From NCBI RefSeq assembly GCF_046044395.1, contig NZ_JBJUSG010000036.1, positions 1 to 27,767 on the forward strand: a stretch of 27,767 nt of DNA. The letters run 5' to 3'. The position numbers were made by a program, and so were the translations under genes. This stretch comes from Magnetominusculus dajiuhuensis. GTDB taxonomy: Bacteria > Nitrospirota > Thermodesulfovibrionia > Thermodesulfovibrionales > Magnetobacteriaceae. Under the pieces are notes generated by a model. The model worked only from the letters and a program-made list of their open reading frames with translations. It did not search any database and had not been told where the DNA came from. Of this stretch, positions 8,230 to 16,339 are shown piece by piece (position 1 is the first letter of the stretch; each line of letters opens with the position of its first letter).

Positions 8230-9012
8230 GTGAACAGTCTTTTTACTCATACGCCCAAAGGGGATGAGGTTGGATATCTTAAACACGGCTCCGGCAGTGC
8301 AAAGGTCATATTTATCCACGGCAACCTTGCCTCGTCGCTTTGGTGGAGGACGTCTTTTGAATGTATAAGGCCTGGCTACGAGGTATACGCCATTGACTTG
8401 CCCGGCTCCGGCAGCACACCCGAAACGTATAAACGCCATACGCTTGACTATCTGGCGTCGTTTGTCAATGATTTTAGTGACGCGCTCAGATTAAATCGCT
8501 TTTACCTCGTCGGGCATTCAATGGGCGGGGGGATTGCCCAGTTGTTTGCAATTAACTATCCTGAAAAGGTAGAGAAACTCGTCCTCATCAATTCAATCGC
8601 CATGGACGGGCTTAAACTTGGCTTTGAGTACGACGATAACATGATGCGGGCCGTTATGAAAAACGAAATGTTATTGAGGAATTGGTTGAGGGCGGTTATG
8701 CCCGGCATGGAAGACGACAAAATGTTTGAGCAAATCGCTGCACATGCCCTGAAATCCTCCGAACAGGTCTTCGTAGACCACCCAAGGGCGATGTCTGAGT
8801 CGGATTGGACAGACAGGATTCACAAAATCCTGTGCCCCACACTCTTTATACATGGCATATGGGACGACTTCATACCAAAGACAGGCAGCGAAAAGACGGC
8901 ACAGGCGATTAATAACTGCCGCCTCATGTATATGGAGAAATGTGGCCATAGCCCAATGCTTGAGGTGCCGCAGGCGTTTAATGACGCCATATTTGATTTT
9001 TTTGAAGAATAA
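8230..9012 (+). CDS. Alpha/beta-fold hydrolase
   Basis: Soluble serine hydrolase or related enzyme of 260 residues. The oxyanion strand is HGNLAS (30-35), the nucleophile elbow is GHSMGG with S97, the acid is D212 or D213 in GIWDDF and the catalytic histidine is H240 in CGHSPMLE. A lid region lies at about 125-195. The family includes esterases, C-C hydrolases and lactonases, so the substrate is open. The GTG at 8230 has no clear Shine-Dalgarno but sits just after an extended -10 promoter. It appears monocistronic; palindromic repeats follow the stop. Confidence 0.85.
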   Translation: MNSLFTHTPKGDEVGYLKHGSGSAKVIFIHGNLASSLWWRTSFECIRPGYEVYAIDLPGSGSTPETYKRHTLDYLASFVNDFSDALRLNRFYLVGHSMGGGIAQLFAINYPEKVEKLVLINSIAMDGLKLGFEYDDNMMRAVMKNEMLLRNWLRAVMPGMEDDKMFEQIAAHALKSSEQVFVDHPRAMSESDWTDRIHKILCPTLFIHGIWDDFIPKTGSEKTAQAINNCRLMYMEKCGHSPMLEVPQAFNDAIFDFFEE

Positions 9013-9084
9013 TCCAGCCCTGTCACTCCGCGACAAAAAATTGTATCCACGACAAAAAATTATCTCAACCCTGCTTGCCTTGTC

Positions 9085-9158
9085 GTCATTCCGGCTTGTC
9101 CGGAATCGGTCTCTACACATTCTCAAGCCAAATAAGATTCCGGACAAGCCGGAATGAC
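9085..9158. repeat. 23-bp perfect inverted-repeat pair, 28-nt loop
   Basis: Arms 9085-9107 and 9136-9158 are exact reverse complements. Each arm is itself palindromic around ATTCCGGCTTGTCCGGAAT. A partial copy follows at 9164-9177. The same arm recurs at 27679-27701, with its partner truncated at the window end (27756-27767). It is probably a REP/MITE-like element and may also act as a terminator after the hydrolase gene. Confidence 0.8.
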
Positions 9159-9255
9159 AAAATGAGGCCGGAATGACGGACTAAGGGTAAATTCATTATT
9201 CCCTGGTGCGAAAGTTTAGTTAGAAATGTCGTGGAGTGAGTCCGGTTCTGTCAGA

Positions 9256-9271
9256 ATATTAACGTTAATAT
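9256..9271. promoter_or_regulatory. 16-bp AT-rich perfect palindrome
   Basis: ATATTAACGTTAATAT is a perfect palindrome. A second AT palindrome (arms 9283-9290 and 9296-9303) follows 11 nt later. Both are upstream of the promoter of the sigma54 activator, so they may be operator sites for a dimeric regulator or simply AT-rich promoter DNA. Confidence 0.35.
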
Positions 9272-9382
9272 ATCTAAACTACTACTATATATATAATATA
9301 GTAATATATTGTTATTGAGGAGTATTAGTGTTATATGCTATCTTGCTGTCAATCAATACCACAAAAAAATAGTGTTTTAATA

Positions 9383-9411
9383 TTGACATAGCACAAAAAT
9401 AGCTATACAAT
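9383..9411 (+). promoter_or_regulatory. Strong sigma70-type promoter
   Basis: A perfect TTGACA (9383-9388) and TACAAT (9406-9411) are separated by 17 bp. The expected start point is about 9417-9419, only 4-6 nt before the ATG of the sigma54 activator. The mRNA would be nearly leaderless with no room for a Shine-Dalgarno. The same pair and spacing recur at 26763-26791. Confidence 0.75.
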
Positions 9412-9422
9412 ACGGGAATACT

Positions 9423-10466
9423 ATGGAGACAAGAACACATTTTTATAAGCTGATTGGGAAATCCACCCATATGCAGCGCCTGTATAATATGATTGAGAAG
9501 GTCTCGCGCGCCGAGAGTACGGTTCTTATCACTGGTGAAAGTGGCACAGGCAAGGAACTCGTGGCAAAGGCGATTCACCATAACAGCGTCAGGGGGGAAA
9601 ATCCGGAGAATCCTTTTATTCCATTGAACTGTGGGGCTATCCCTAAGGATCTGCTTGAGTCCGAGCTGTTCGGACACGAAAAGGGGGCTTTTACGGGGGC
9701 TATAAACACCCGCAAGGGGCGTTTTGAGCTTGCCGACAAGGGTACAATCCTCCTTGATGAGATAGGAGAGCTTCATCCATCGCTTCAGGTTAAACTTCTT
9801 AGGGTGCTTCAGGAAAGGGAATTCGAGCGGGTAGGGGGGACAAGGACAATAAAGGTTGACATCAGGATTCTGGCGGCGACCAATAAAGACCTCCATGAGG
9901 CCGTAAAAAGCGGCACCTTCAGAGAAGACCTCTTCTACCGTCTCAACGTCATTCCGATTCACATCAGCCCGTTGAGGCAACGCAAGGACGATATCCCAAT
10001 GCTGGTAGACCACTTTATGAACATTTTTATCAGGAAGATGCCGTCTTCACTTCAAGGGCAGGATGGCCCTAAGACCCTGAAAATTCTACCAGAGGCCATT
10101 AACGCAATGCTTGAGTATCAGTGGCCGGGAAACGTCAGGGAACTTGAGACGCTGATAGAGAGGTTTGTTATTTTAAATGAGACTGGTACGATAACACATG
10201 AGGATTTGCCCGAACGGTTCTTTACTAATACTAAACAGCGGGTGGAGACCTTGCAGCACACCACGACTCAGATGACCCCTGAAGGAATGGATTTGCAGGC
10301 ATACCTTGATGACGTTGAGACATCGTTCATTGTTCAGGCTATGGAAATCGCCGGCGGCGTAAAGAGCAAGGCGGCGGCGTTGCTTGGGATGAACAGGACT
10401 ACCTTTCTGGAGAAACTCAAGAAAAAGGGCCTCGACGCAAAGTCAGGCGAAGCGCCGGTTACGTAA
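9423..10466 (+). CDS. Sigma54 activator without receiver domain (FlrA/FleQ-like)
   Basis: Bacterial enhancer-binding protein of 347 residues. It uses ATP hydrolysis to open sigma54 RNA polymerase promoters. The AAA+ domain begins almost at residue 10 (LIGKSTHMQRL). It carries Walker A GESGTGKE (38-45), the sigma54-contacting loop GAFTGA (88-93) and Walker B ILLDEIGEL (109-117). A Fis-type helix-turn-helix closes the protein (about 303-340). FlrA and FleQ normally carry an N-terminal regulatory domain of about 120-140 residues, which is missing here; control must come from expression level, a partner, or the AAA+ domain itself. It stands first in a regulator cluster followed by flagellar genes, so a master-regulator role is inferred. 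The start cannot move downstream without cutting the AAA+ domain. Confidence 0.85.
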   Translation: METRTHFYKLIGKSTHMQRLYNMIEKVSRAESTVLITGESGTGKELVAKAIHHNSVRGENPENPFIPLNCGAIPKDLLESELFGHEKGAFTGAINTRKGRFELADKGTILLDEIGELHPSLQVKLLRVLQEREFERVGGTRTIKVDIRILAATNKDLHEAVKSGTFREDLFYRLNVIPIHISPLRQRKDDIPMLVDHFMNIFIRKMPSSLQGQDGPKTLKILPEAINAMLEYQWPGNVRELETLIERFVILNETGTITHEDLPERFFTNTKQRVETLQHTTTQMTPEGMDLQAYLDDVETSFIVQAMEIAGGVKSKAAALLGMNRTTFLEKLKKKGLDAKSGEAPVT

Positions 10467-10531
10467 CCTCAAAAGCGTCGGTTTTTTGACGTCCAGCATT
10501 ATAAAACCTTTAAAATTAAATATTTACAATC

Positions 10532-10547
10532 TGGTATGTAATTTGCT
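10532..10547 (+). promoter_or_regulatory. Sigma54 (-24/-12) promoter upstream of the TPR gene
   Basis: TGGTATGTAATTTGCT has the required GG-N10-GC spacing (GG 10533-10534, GC 10545-10546) and a perfect TTTGCT -12 box; CA of the -24 box is degenerate. The predicted start, about 12 nt past the C, is near 10558. It would drive the TPR-kinase-regulator operon. Confidence 0.65.
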
Positions 10548-10594
10548 ACTATATAATCATGTCACAGGTATTGAGGGGTAATAGTGGCAATATT

Positions 10595-12436
10595 ATGACA
10601 AACAGATTTTTGATAAAGGTGATACTATTAATCACAGCGCTGCTTGGCGTGGATGTTGTGGATGCCATAGAGATAAGCAAGGTGCTGGTGACGCCCGGGC
10701 TTAAGCAGGCGTGGGTGTATCTTGAGATGAAGGACTATAAGCGGGCAGAGGGGGCGCTGAAGGAATGTTATCTGGATACCACCGAGACCGGAGCTGCCTG
10801 TAATTTTATCCGCGCCAGGATTCTTGACAGGCAGAAAAACGTACTGGGCGCTATTGACGCGTACAAGAGGTCATTTGCGCGCTCAACAAACCCTGGGATT
10901 CGTGAGGAGGCGCTTTTTCGCAAATCAGAGCTGTTCTTTGAGAGAAAATACTTCTATGAATCCTCGTCAGGGTTCAGGCTGTATGTGAAACAATATCCTG
11001 AGGCGAGGAATATTGAAAAGGCCTACCTGTATCTTGCAAAGAGTCTTGATCTTACTAAGAATCAGTCCGACGCGCTTGTGGCGTATGAAAAGGCCGGTGA
11101 TGGTTCCGCGGCCCTTTACGGCAAGGCAAATGTGCTGCAGAGGCTTGGCAGGGCAAACGAGGCTCAGCAGATGTACGACAAGGCGGTTGTGGAGGACTCC
11201 GCCTACCTGGACAAAAGCGGAGAGACACGTTATTTATACGGTGAAAACCTGATCCAGACGGGCAACTTGCAAAAGGCCAAAGAGGTGCTCCGGCAGATGA
11301 TCGATAACAATACGATAACCGATGTAAAATTAAAGCAAAAGGTCAACCTTGCCCTCGGCACAATTGAGGCCGATGGCGAAAATAATGAGGCTGCGGCCAA
11401 ATATTTGGCGGCGGCTGTCAGGGAAAAAAACATGGGCACTGACGTCAGGCCTAAGGCCCTGATGCGGCTTGCCCGCGTGCAGATAGCGTCAAATAAGCTT
11501 ATAGACGCGCGGCAATCTATAGATGACCTGAAAAAGCTCTTTATAAGCGGCAAGGACAAGGAAGAGCTGTCCCTCCTCACATTTGAGCTTCTGTTAAGGG
11601 AGAAAAATATTCCAGAGGCAGTAAAAATATTAAGAACCATGCTTGCGGCACAGCCAAACTCAAAAGAGCTGCTGCTGAAACTTGAGGCAGTCCTCAACGC
11701 CACAGTCCTCTCAGACAAGGAGCAGTTCATCGCCTTGTGGGAGGAATATGGAAAGAGGTTTATGGACAAGGCACACGAAAAACTTGTCTTACAGGCATCC
11801 GACATATTGAAAGATAGCGGCGGCAAGCCGTACATAGATGTCCTTGAGTGGATTTCTCTCAACTCCTCAGATGAGCAACAGCAAAAGGCCCTCTACGAAC
11901 TCTCTAATCTGTACTCCAACATTGGCGACAAGGCCGCGGCCGTAAAATACCTCAGCGAGCTGAAGAGGTTTAAAGTGCCCGCGGACGATATCCTGAGGTC
12001 TGAGGCAAAGGTGTTATTCGAAAATAATGATTTACAGGGCGTGTACGAAAGATTGACGGCCATGAAGCATTTGAAAAGAGAAGACCTTCCGATGCTCAGG
12101 GATGCCGTAGGCGCCGCCAGGAATAAAGAGAAGGCGCTGGCCTTTTACGACCACGTATTGAGAAGTCTCGGGGCTGAAACCGGGGATGCCATGGCTCTGG
12201 CGGAGAATTATTACCAGATGGGCAGAAAAGACGACGCCATTTATTACTATAAACAGGTACTGACGAAGGACCCGGCAAACGAGTGGGCGCTGTACAGGAC
12301 AGGCATAATGCAAAACGGCACCGAGGGCAAAGAGGCATTGAAGAAGCTCAGCGAGGGAAACTCTCAGTTGAGTAAATTTGCCAAATCAATAATTCAGGGC
12401 GACGGTGTTAACAAACAACTGGAAGATCTACAGTAA
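10595..12436 (+). CDS. Exported TPR-repeat protein in the flagellar regulon
   Basis: Protein of 613 residues from the start chosen here. The N-terminus TNRFLIKVILLITALLGVDV followed by VDA|IE is a typical Sec signal peptide, so the mature part should be periplasmic or outer-membrane-associated. The rest is almost all helical TPR-like repeats (YLEMKDYKRAEGALKE, AIDAYKRSF, YLAKSLDLTKNQSDALVAYEKA, YYQMGRKDDAIYYYKQVLTKDP). The frame is open from an ATG at 10559, but that codon lies on the predicted sigma54 start point. Starting at 10595 gives a clean signal peptide and a leader with GAGGGG (10573-10578), although that spacing is long. It precedes the kinase by 37 nt. Placement suggests a motor-associated scaffold or an envelope factor; this is inference. 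Confidence 0.8.
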   Translation: MTNRFLIKVILLITALLGVDVVDAIEISKVLVTPGLKQAWVYLEMKDYKRAEGALKECYLDTTETGAACNFIRARILDRQKNVLGAIDAYKRSFARSTNPGIREEALFRKSELFFERKYFYESSSGFRLYVKQYPEARNIEKAYLYLAKSLDLTKNQSDALVAYEKAGDGSAALYGKANVLQRLGRANEAQQMYDKAVVEDSAYLDKSGETRYLYGENLIQTGNLQKAKEVLRQMIDNNTITDVKLKQKVNLALGTIEADGENNEAAAKYLAAAVREKNMGTDVRPKALMRLARVQIASNKLIDARQSIDDLKKLFISGKDKEELSLLTFELLLREKNIPEAVKILRTMLAAQPNSKELLLKLEAVLNATVLSDKEQFIALWEEYGKRFMDKAHEKLVLQASDILKDSGGKPYIDVLEWISLNSSDEQQQKALYELSNLYSNIGDKAAAVKYLSELKRFKVPADDILRSEAKVLFENNDLQGVYERLTAMKHLKREDLPMLRDAVGAARNKEKALAFYDHVLRSLGAETGDAMALAENYYQMGRKDDAIYYYKQVLTKDPANEWALYRTGIMQNGTEGKEALKKLSEGNSQLSKFAKSIIQGDGVNKQLEDLQ

Positions 12437-12473
12437 TACGTTAATAAAATATGATTAACTATAAGGAAAACAA

Positions 12474-13637
12474 ATGGAAATGGTAAAGCCAATTGAAGAC
12501 ATCTCGCGTCTGAACGACGCGTTCCAGAATTTTATGCTCGCCTCGCAAAGCCTTGAGCATGTGTATCAACAACTCAAAGACCGCGTAGTGTATCTGACCG
12601 GGGAGCTTGAGGAGAAAAACAGGCAATTAGAAAAGGCCTTGTACAATACGGAGGAGGCGGAGGACTACCTGAAGGGGATTTTGGAGAGCCTGAGCGAATC
12701 AATAATAGTCATTGACCCCGCCGGTGATATTACCATGTTTAACAAGGCCGCCGAGAAGCTGATTGGCATGAGTGCTGAGGACGTAATAGGAAGGCCGTTT
12801 GACGGACTTGGGATAAAATTCGAAAGCGATGGGACAGATACGTTTCTAAAGACGCGCAAAAAGACGCATAACGTGTTTATATCCCGGTCAAACGTAAGCG
12901 ACTCAAGGGGTTCTGTCAGAGGCCAGGTGATAATGATACAGGATATGACGAGGATAAAGGAACTTGAATCCCATCAGGAGCGAAACAAGCGCCTCATAGC
13001 GATGGGCGAGATGGCGGCACAGATAGTGCATGAAATAAGAAGCCCCCTTTGCAGCATAGAGTTGTACGCAAGTATGCTTGAAAACGAGATGGGCAACTCG
13101 CCACAGACGAACTTTGCAAAGGGAATCTACACGGGGATAAAGAGCCTTAATAACATACTCACAAATATGCTGTTCTTTGCAAAGCCACAAAAGCCGGCCT
13201 TCCACACCCTAAACTTAAACACCGTGGTGAGCGAGACAATATTCATGCTGATGCCGCTGGTAGAGGCCCGTGGAATAAGCTTTACGAGGAGTGAGTGCAG
13301 TGGCACTCAGGTCGTTGGAGACGCCGAGCTGTTAAAACAGGTGCTTATGAACGTGATTATAAACGCCATTCAGGCCGCCGGTGAGGCCGGAGAGATAGGA
13401 ATAAACGAACGCGTAAACGGTGCCGCTGTCGTAGAGGTTACGGACAACGGTGAGGGGATAGAGCATGAAAATCTTGAGAGGATTTTCGATCCTTTTTTCA
13501 GCACAAAGGAAAAAGGCACGGGGCTTGGGCTTGCCATTGCCTCAAAGATAATGCTTGCCCATGACGGGATAATCAGGGCAAGGAGCGAAAAGGGGATGGG
13601 CAGTACATTTGAAATCGTTCTGCCTCTAATATTATAA
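12474..13637 (+). CDS. PAS sensor histidine kinase (FlrB/FleS-like)
   Basis: Cytoplasmic histidine kinase of 387 residues with no transmembrane helices. An N-terminal coiled coil (about 20-68) is followed by a PAS domain (about 65-160). The HisKA helix has the phosphoacceptor H186 in IVHEIRSPL, and the HATPase domain has the N box (NVIINAIQAA), DNGEGI and GTGLGLAI. This layout, next to an NtrC-type regulator in front of flagellar genes, matches FlrB/FleS of Vibrio and Pseudomonas, which phosphorylate FlrC/FleR. AAGGA lies 8-12 nt before the ATG; a second ATG two codons later is possible. It is spaced 37 nt from both neighbours, consistent with one operon. Confidence 0.9.
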   Translation: MEMVKPIEDISRLNDAFQNFMLASQSLEHVYQQLKDRVVYLTGELEEKNRQLEKALYNTEEAEDYLKGILESLSESIIVIDPAGDITMFNKAAEKLIGMSAEDVIGRPFDGLGIKFESDGTDTFLKTRKKTHNVFISRSNVSDSRGSVRGQVIMIQDMTRIKELESHQERNKRLIAMGEMAAQIVHEIRSPLCSIELYASMLENEMGNSPQTNFAKGIYTGIKSLNNILTNMLFFAKPQKPAFHTLNLNTVVSETIFMLMPLVEARGISFTRSECSGTQVVGDAELLKQVLMNVIINAIQAAGEAGEIGINERVNGAAVVEVTDNGEGIEHENLERIFDPFFSTKEKGTGLGLAIASKIMLAHDGIIRARSEKGMGSTFEIVLPLIL

Positions 13638-13674
13638 CCGCGGTTATGTTAAAATAAGTAATGAGGAGAGCCGA

Positions 13675-14997
13675 TTGAAAGCAATGAAGCCAATTTTAGT
13701 GGTTGACGACGACCCTCAGATGAGAGATGCGTTAAGAGAGGCCATACAAAGGCTGGGTTACGAGGCCACTGTGGCCGAAAACGGCCAGGACGGCCTTATC
13801 AAGATGGCGGGTACGCCGTTTGCTATGATAATCACCGATATGAAGATGCCCAGAATGGACGGCCTCCAGTTCCTGAAAGAGGTGAGGAGGCGCGTAGGCA
13901 ACCTTCCGGTTCTTGTAATAACCGGTTACGGCACTGTGGAAAATGCCGTGGAGACGATGAAAGAAGGCGCCACTGACTACCTGATGAAACCGTTTTCTTT
14001 CGATAAGTTAAACGCCAAGATAAGCTCCATTATGGAGTCCACGGCCGCGGACAGGGAAATCATCACCGGGAATCCCAAGATGGTGCGCCTGTTACAAATC
14101 ACCCGCGATGTGGCCGCGGGCGATACAACTGTCCTGATATATGGCGAGAGCGGCACGGGCAAAGAACTGATTGCCAGGTACATACACGGCCAGAGCCTCA
14201 GAAAATTAAAACCCTTCGTTGCCGTCAACTGCGCGGCAATCCCTGAACACCTCATGGAGTCAGAGCTGTTCGGCCACGAAAAAGGTTCTTTTACCGGCGC
14301 GACCGATAAGAAACCCGGCAAATTTGAACTGGCCAACGATGGCACTATCCTTCTTGACGAGATCGGGGAGATGCCAATGGGCCTTCAGGCCAAACTCCTG
14401 CGCGTGCTTCAGGAAAGGGAGATAGACAGGATAGGTGGAAAACACACCATCCCCATCAATACGAGGGTTTTGGCCACAACCAACAGGGACCTCAGAAAAG
14501 AGGCCGCGGCAGGGACATTCAGAGAAGACCTCTACTACAGGCTCAGCGTCTTTCCCCTTCACGTCCCCCCGCTGCGGGAACGCCCGGAGGATATATCCCT
14601 GCTGTCTGAGTACTTTGTCAAAAAATTCTCCGCCCTTCTCAACAAAGAAGTCAAAGGGCTGACAGAGGATGCCCTGAGTTTTCTCCTGAGAAATGAGTGG
14701 CGCGGCAATATCAGAGAACTGGAAAACGCCCTGCACCGCGCGGTGCTGCTTTCAAGGGGACAGTTAATTGATATATCAGATTTCATGCTTGACGAACCAA
14801 CACCAGCCCAGAAAACCAGTCTGCACGCTGATGACAACAGCAAACGTGGCATAAAGGAAATGGAGAGAGACCTTATTATGAAAACGCTCAGGGATGTAAA
14901 TGGCAATAAGACAAAGGCGGCAAAGATTCTGGGCGTAAACGTGAGGACTATCAGAAATAAACTTAGCGAATATGGGAAAAATTTTCCAGATGAATAG
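13675..14997 (+). CDS. NtrC-family response regulator (FlrC/FleR-like)
   Basis: Sigma54-dependent regulator of 440 residues. The receiver domain (about 5-120) has acidic pocket D11-D13, phosphoacceptor D55 in ITDMKMP, T83 and K105. The AAA+ domain has Walker A GESGTGKE (157-164) and Walker B ILLDEIGEM. The sigma54 loop reads GSFTGA (204-209) rather than the standard GAFTGA. The C-terminus is a Fis-type helix-turn-helix (NGNKTKAAKILGVNVRTIRNKL). The TTG start is chosen because GAGGAG (13663-13668) is 6 nt upstream; an ATG three codons later has poorer spacing. Sitting between the kinase and flgB, it is the likely activator of the mid-class sigma54 promoters for rod, ring and hook genes. Confidence 0.92.
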   Translation: MKAMKPILVVDDDPQMRDALREAIQRLGYEATVAENGQDGLIKMAGTPFAMIITDMKMPRMDGLQFLKEVRRRVGNLPVLVITGYGTVENAVETMKEGATDYLMKPFSFDKLNAKISSIMESTAADREIITGNPKMVRLLQITRDVAAGDTTVLIYGESGTGKELIARYIHGQSLRKLKPFVAVNCAAIPEHLMESELFGHEKGSFTGATDKKPGKFELANDGTILLDEIGEMPMGLQAKLLRVLQEREIDRIGGKHTIPINTRVLATTNRDLRKEAAAGTFREDLYYRLSVFPLHVPPLRERPEDISLLSEYFVKKFSALLNKEVKGLTEDALSFLLRNEWRGNIRELENALHRAVLLSRGQLIDISDFMLDEPTPAQKTSLHADDNSKRGIKEMERDLIMKTLRDVNGNKTKAAKILGVNVRTIRNKLSEYGKNFPDE

Positions 14998-15140
14998 TAA
15001 ACTGTTGGAAATACGACGCTGTATTGACCCCTTTCAGACTTGGGGCGCGGCAAGAGTTGTGTGCCATTATTCTATGATTACAGATAGTTATTGGTTATTA
15101 TGTAAAGAATCAGTTTAAGCATTGGGTGTGTTATTAAGGC

Positions 15141-15156
15141 TGGCATGGTTATTGAT
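15141..15156 (+). promoter_or_regulatory. Probable sigma54 promoter upstream of flgB
   Basis: TGGCATGGTTATTGAT matches the -24 box well (TGGCA) and has GG-N10-GA spacing; the -12 box reads TTGA instead of TTGC. The predicted start near 15167 leaves a 30-nt leader with GGAGGA before the flgB ATG. The rest of the gap 14998-15197 shows no clear terminator. Confidence 0.5.
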
Positions 15157-15197
15157 AGGGTATTGTTAGTTGGTACTTAGATTTGGAGGAGTGTGTT

Positions 15198-15575
15198 ATG
15201 GAATTGGACAATGGATTTGCAGACTTAGAGAAGCTTATAGGTGCCACCGCGCTGCGCCACCGCGTGTTGTCGTCAAATATCGCCAACTCGGACACGCCCA
15301 ACTACAAGGCGAAGGATGTTGACTTTGGTTCGTTTTTTGACGATCAACGGTTGAAGATGGACGCGACAAAGCCAATGCACTTTAGCAACGGCGCGCCAAC
15401 ATCGGCGTCAGGCCAGACGGTGGAGGATAACGCCCTGTTATGGGGTGACGGCAACAATGTCGAGGTTGACATGGAGTTGGCGAAGATGACTGAAAACGGC
15501 TTAAAATTTCAGGCGGCTGTAAAATTGGTATCGGAAAAGATAACGATGTATAAAAGTGCCCTGAAGAGGGTATAA
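15198..15575 (+). CDS. flgB: Flagellar proximal rod protein FlgB
   Basis: Rod subunit exported through the flagellar type III apparatus and assembled on the MS ring with FlgC, FlgF, FlgG and FliE. From the ATG at 15198 it has 125 residues, normal for FlgB. The rod signature is visible (ALRHRVLSSNIANSDTPNYKAKDVDF), as is the C-terminal helix (VEVDMELAKMTENGLKFQAAVKLVSEKITMYKSALK, about 88-123). The frame is open from a TTG at 15183, but GGAGGA (15185-15190) is placed correctly for the ATG at 15198. It is first in the flgBC-fliE operon. Confidence 0.95.
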   Translation: MELDNGFADLEKLIGATALRHRVLSSNIANSDTPNYKAKDVDFGSFFDDQRLKMDATKPMHFSNGAPTSASGQTVEDNALLWGDGNNVEVDMELAKMTENGLKFQAAVKLVSEKITMYKSALKRV

Positions 15576-15599
15576 GAATGCTGTCCAAAGGAGTTAGCG

Positions 15600-16013
15600 A
15601 TGGATTTGTACGGAGTTTTTAAGACAAGCGCATCGGCCCTTGCGGCGCAGCGTGAGAGGATGAATGTCGTGGCATCGAACCTGGCAAACGCCCACACGAC
15701 AAGGACAGACCAGGGCGGCCCGTATAAGAGAAGGGATGTGGCATTTCAGGTGTCGCCTGTGGATAAAGACCCAAACACGTTGAATAATGGCGTGAAAGTC
15801 TCTGAAATAGTGGAGGACCAGACGCCGCCCATGTTGGTTTACGACCCCACACACCCTGACGCCAACAGTGCCGGATATGTGGCGATGCCAAATGTTAATG
15901 TGGTAGAGGAAATGGTAAACATGATGATGGCGTCAAGGGCATATGAGGCCAACGTGTCGGCCTTTAACATCTCTAAGGGTATGTACCTTAAAACGTTAGA
16001 AATAGGGAAATAG
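15600..16013 (+). CDS. flgC: Flagellar proximal rod protein FlgC
   Basis: Rod subunit of 137 residues that stacks with FlgB. The N-terminal rod signature is SASALAAQRERMNVVASNLAN (11-31) and the C-terminal signature is VNVVEEMVNMMMASRAYEANVSAFN (about 99-123). AAAGGAG ends 6 nt before the ATG. It lies 24 nt after flgB and 11 nt before fliE, so the three are co-transcribed. Confidence 0.96.
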   Translation: MDLYGVFKTSASALAAQRERMNVVASNLANAHTTRTDQGGPYKRRDVAFQVSPVDKDPNTLNNGVKVSEIVEDQTPPMLVYDPTHPDANSAGYVAMPNVNVVEEMVNMMMASRAYEANVSAFNISKGMYLKTLEIGK

Positions 16014-16024
16014 GGAGGTAGCTT

Positions 16025-16339
16025 ATGTCTGATATAAAAATAAACGGCGCGAGCCTTGAAATTCCACAGCAGTTAAGGTCTGCCAGCAATGGCGCTGCCA
16101 ATAAGGGCGCTGACGACTCAGGCGCTGGCGGTTTTGACGCTGCCCTGAATGAGGCGTTCACAAAGGTCAACGCCATTCAGCAGGAGGCCGACAAGGCAGT
16201 GCAGGACCTTACTAAAGGTGGCGATGTCACTAACGCGGTAATGGCAATGCAGAAGGCCGATATGTCTTTCCAGTTGATGGTGGAAGTGAGAAACAGGCTG
16301 CTCACCGCCTACGATGACGTGATGAGGATGCAGGTGTAG
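16025..16339 (+). CDS. fliE: Flagellar hook-basal body protein FliE
   Basis: Small export substrate (104 residues) that links the MS ring and export gate to the rod. The N-terminal half is flexible and rich in Ala, Gly and Asp. The conserved C-terminal helices include FQLMVEVRNRLLTAYDDVMRM (82-102), the FliE signature. GGGAGG is 7 nt before the ATG. It is followed by a 228-nt gap before fliF, the only long gap in the early part of the block. Confidence 0.95.
   Translation: MSDIKINGASLEIPQQLRSASNGAANKGADDSGAGGFDAALNEAFTKVNAIQQEADKAVQDLTKGGDVTNAVMAMQKADMSFQLMVEVRNRLLTAYDDVMRMQV

Larger units (their letters stand above)
9013..9422. other. 410-nt intergenic region: repeats, palindromes, promoter
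   Basis: No convincing protein gene is present. From left to right it holds a 12-bp direct repeat CGACAAAAAATT (9031-9042 and 9050-9061), a 23-bp inverted-repeat pair (9085-9158) with a partial third copy (9164-9177), and two AT-rich palindromes (9256-9271 and 9283-9303). A sigma70-type promoter for the sigma54 activator lies at 9383-9411. A 14-codon frame (9328-9372) with a good GAGGAG is the only mini-ORF of note. Confidence 0.7.

Noticed and set aside
9328..9372. 14-codon GTG frame with GAGGAG upstream of the sigma54 activator
   Set aside because: It lies upstream of the promoter at 9383-9411, so it would not be on that transcript. It is too short to support, though the ribosome site is good.
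11230..11862. Minus-strand open frame of 210 codons inside the TPR gene
   Set aside because: It lies fully opposite a supported gene, has a biased Ser/Phe/Leu composition and no ribosome site.
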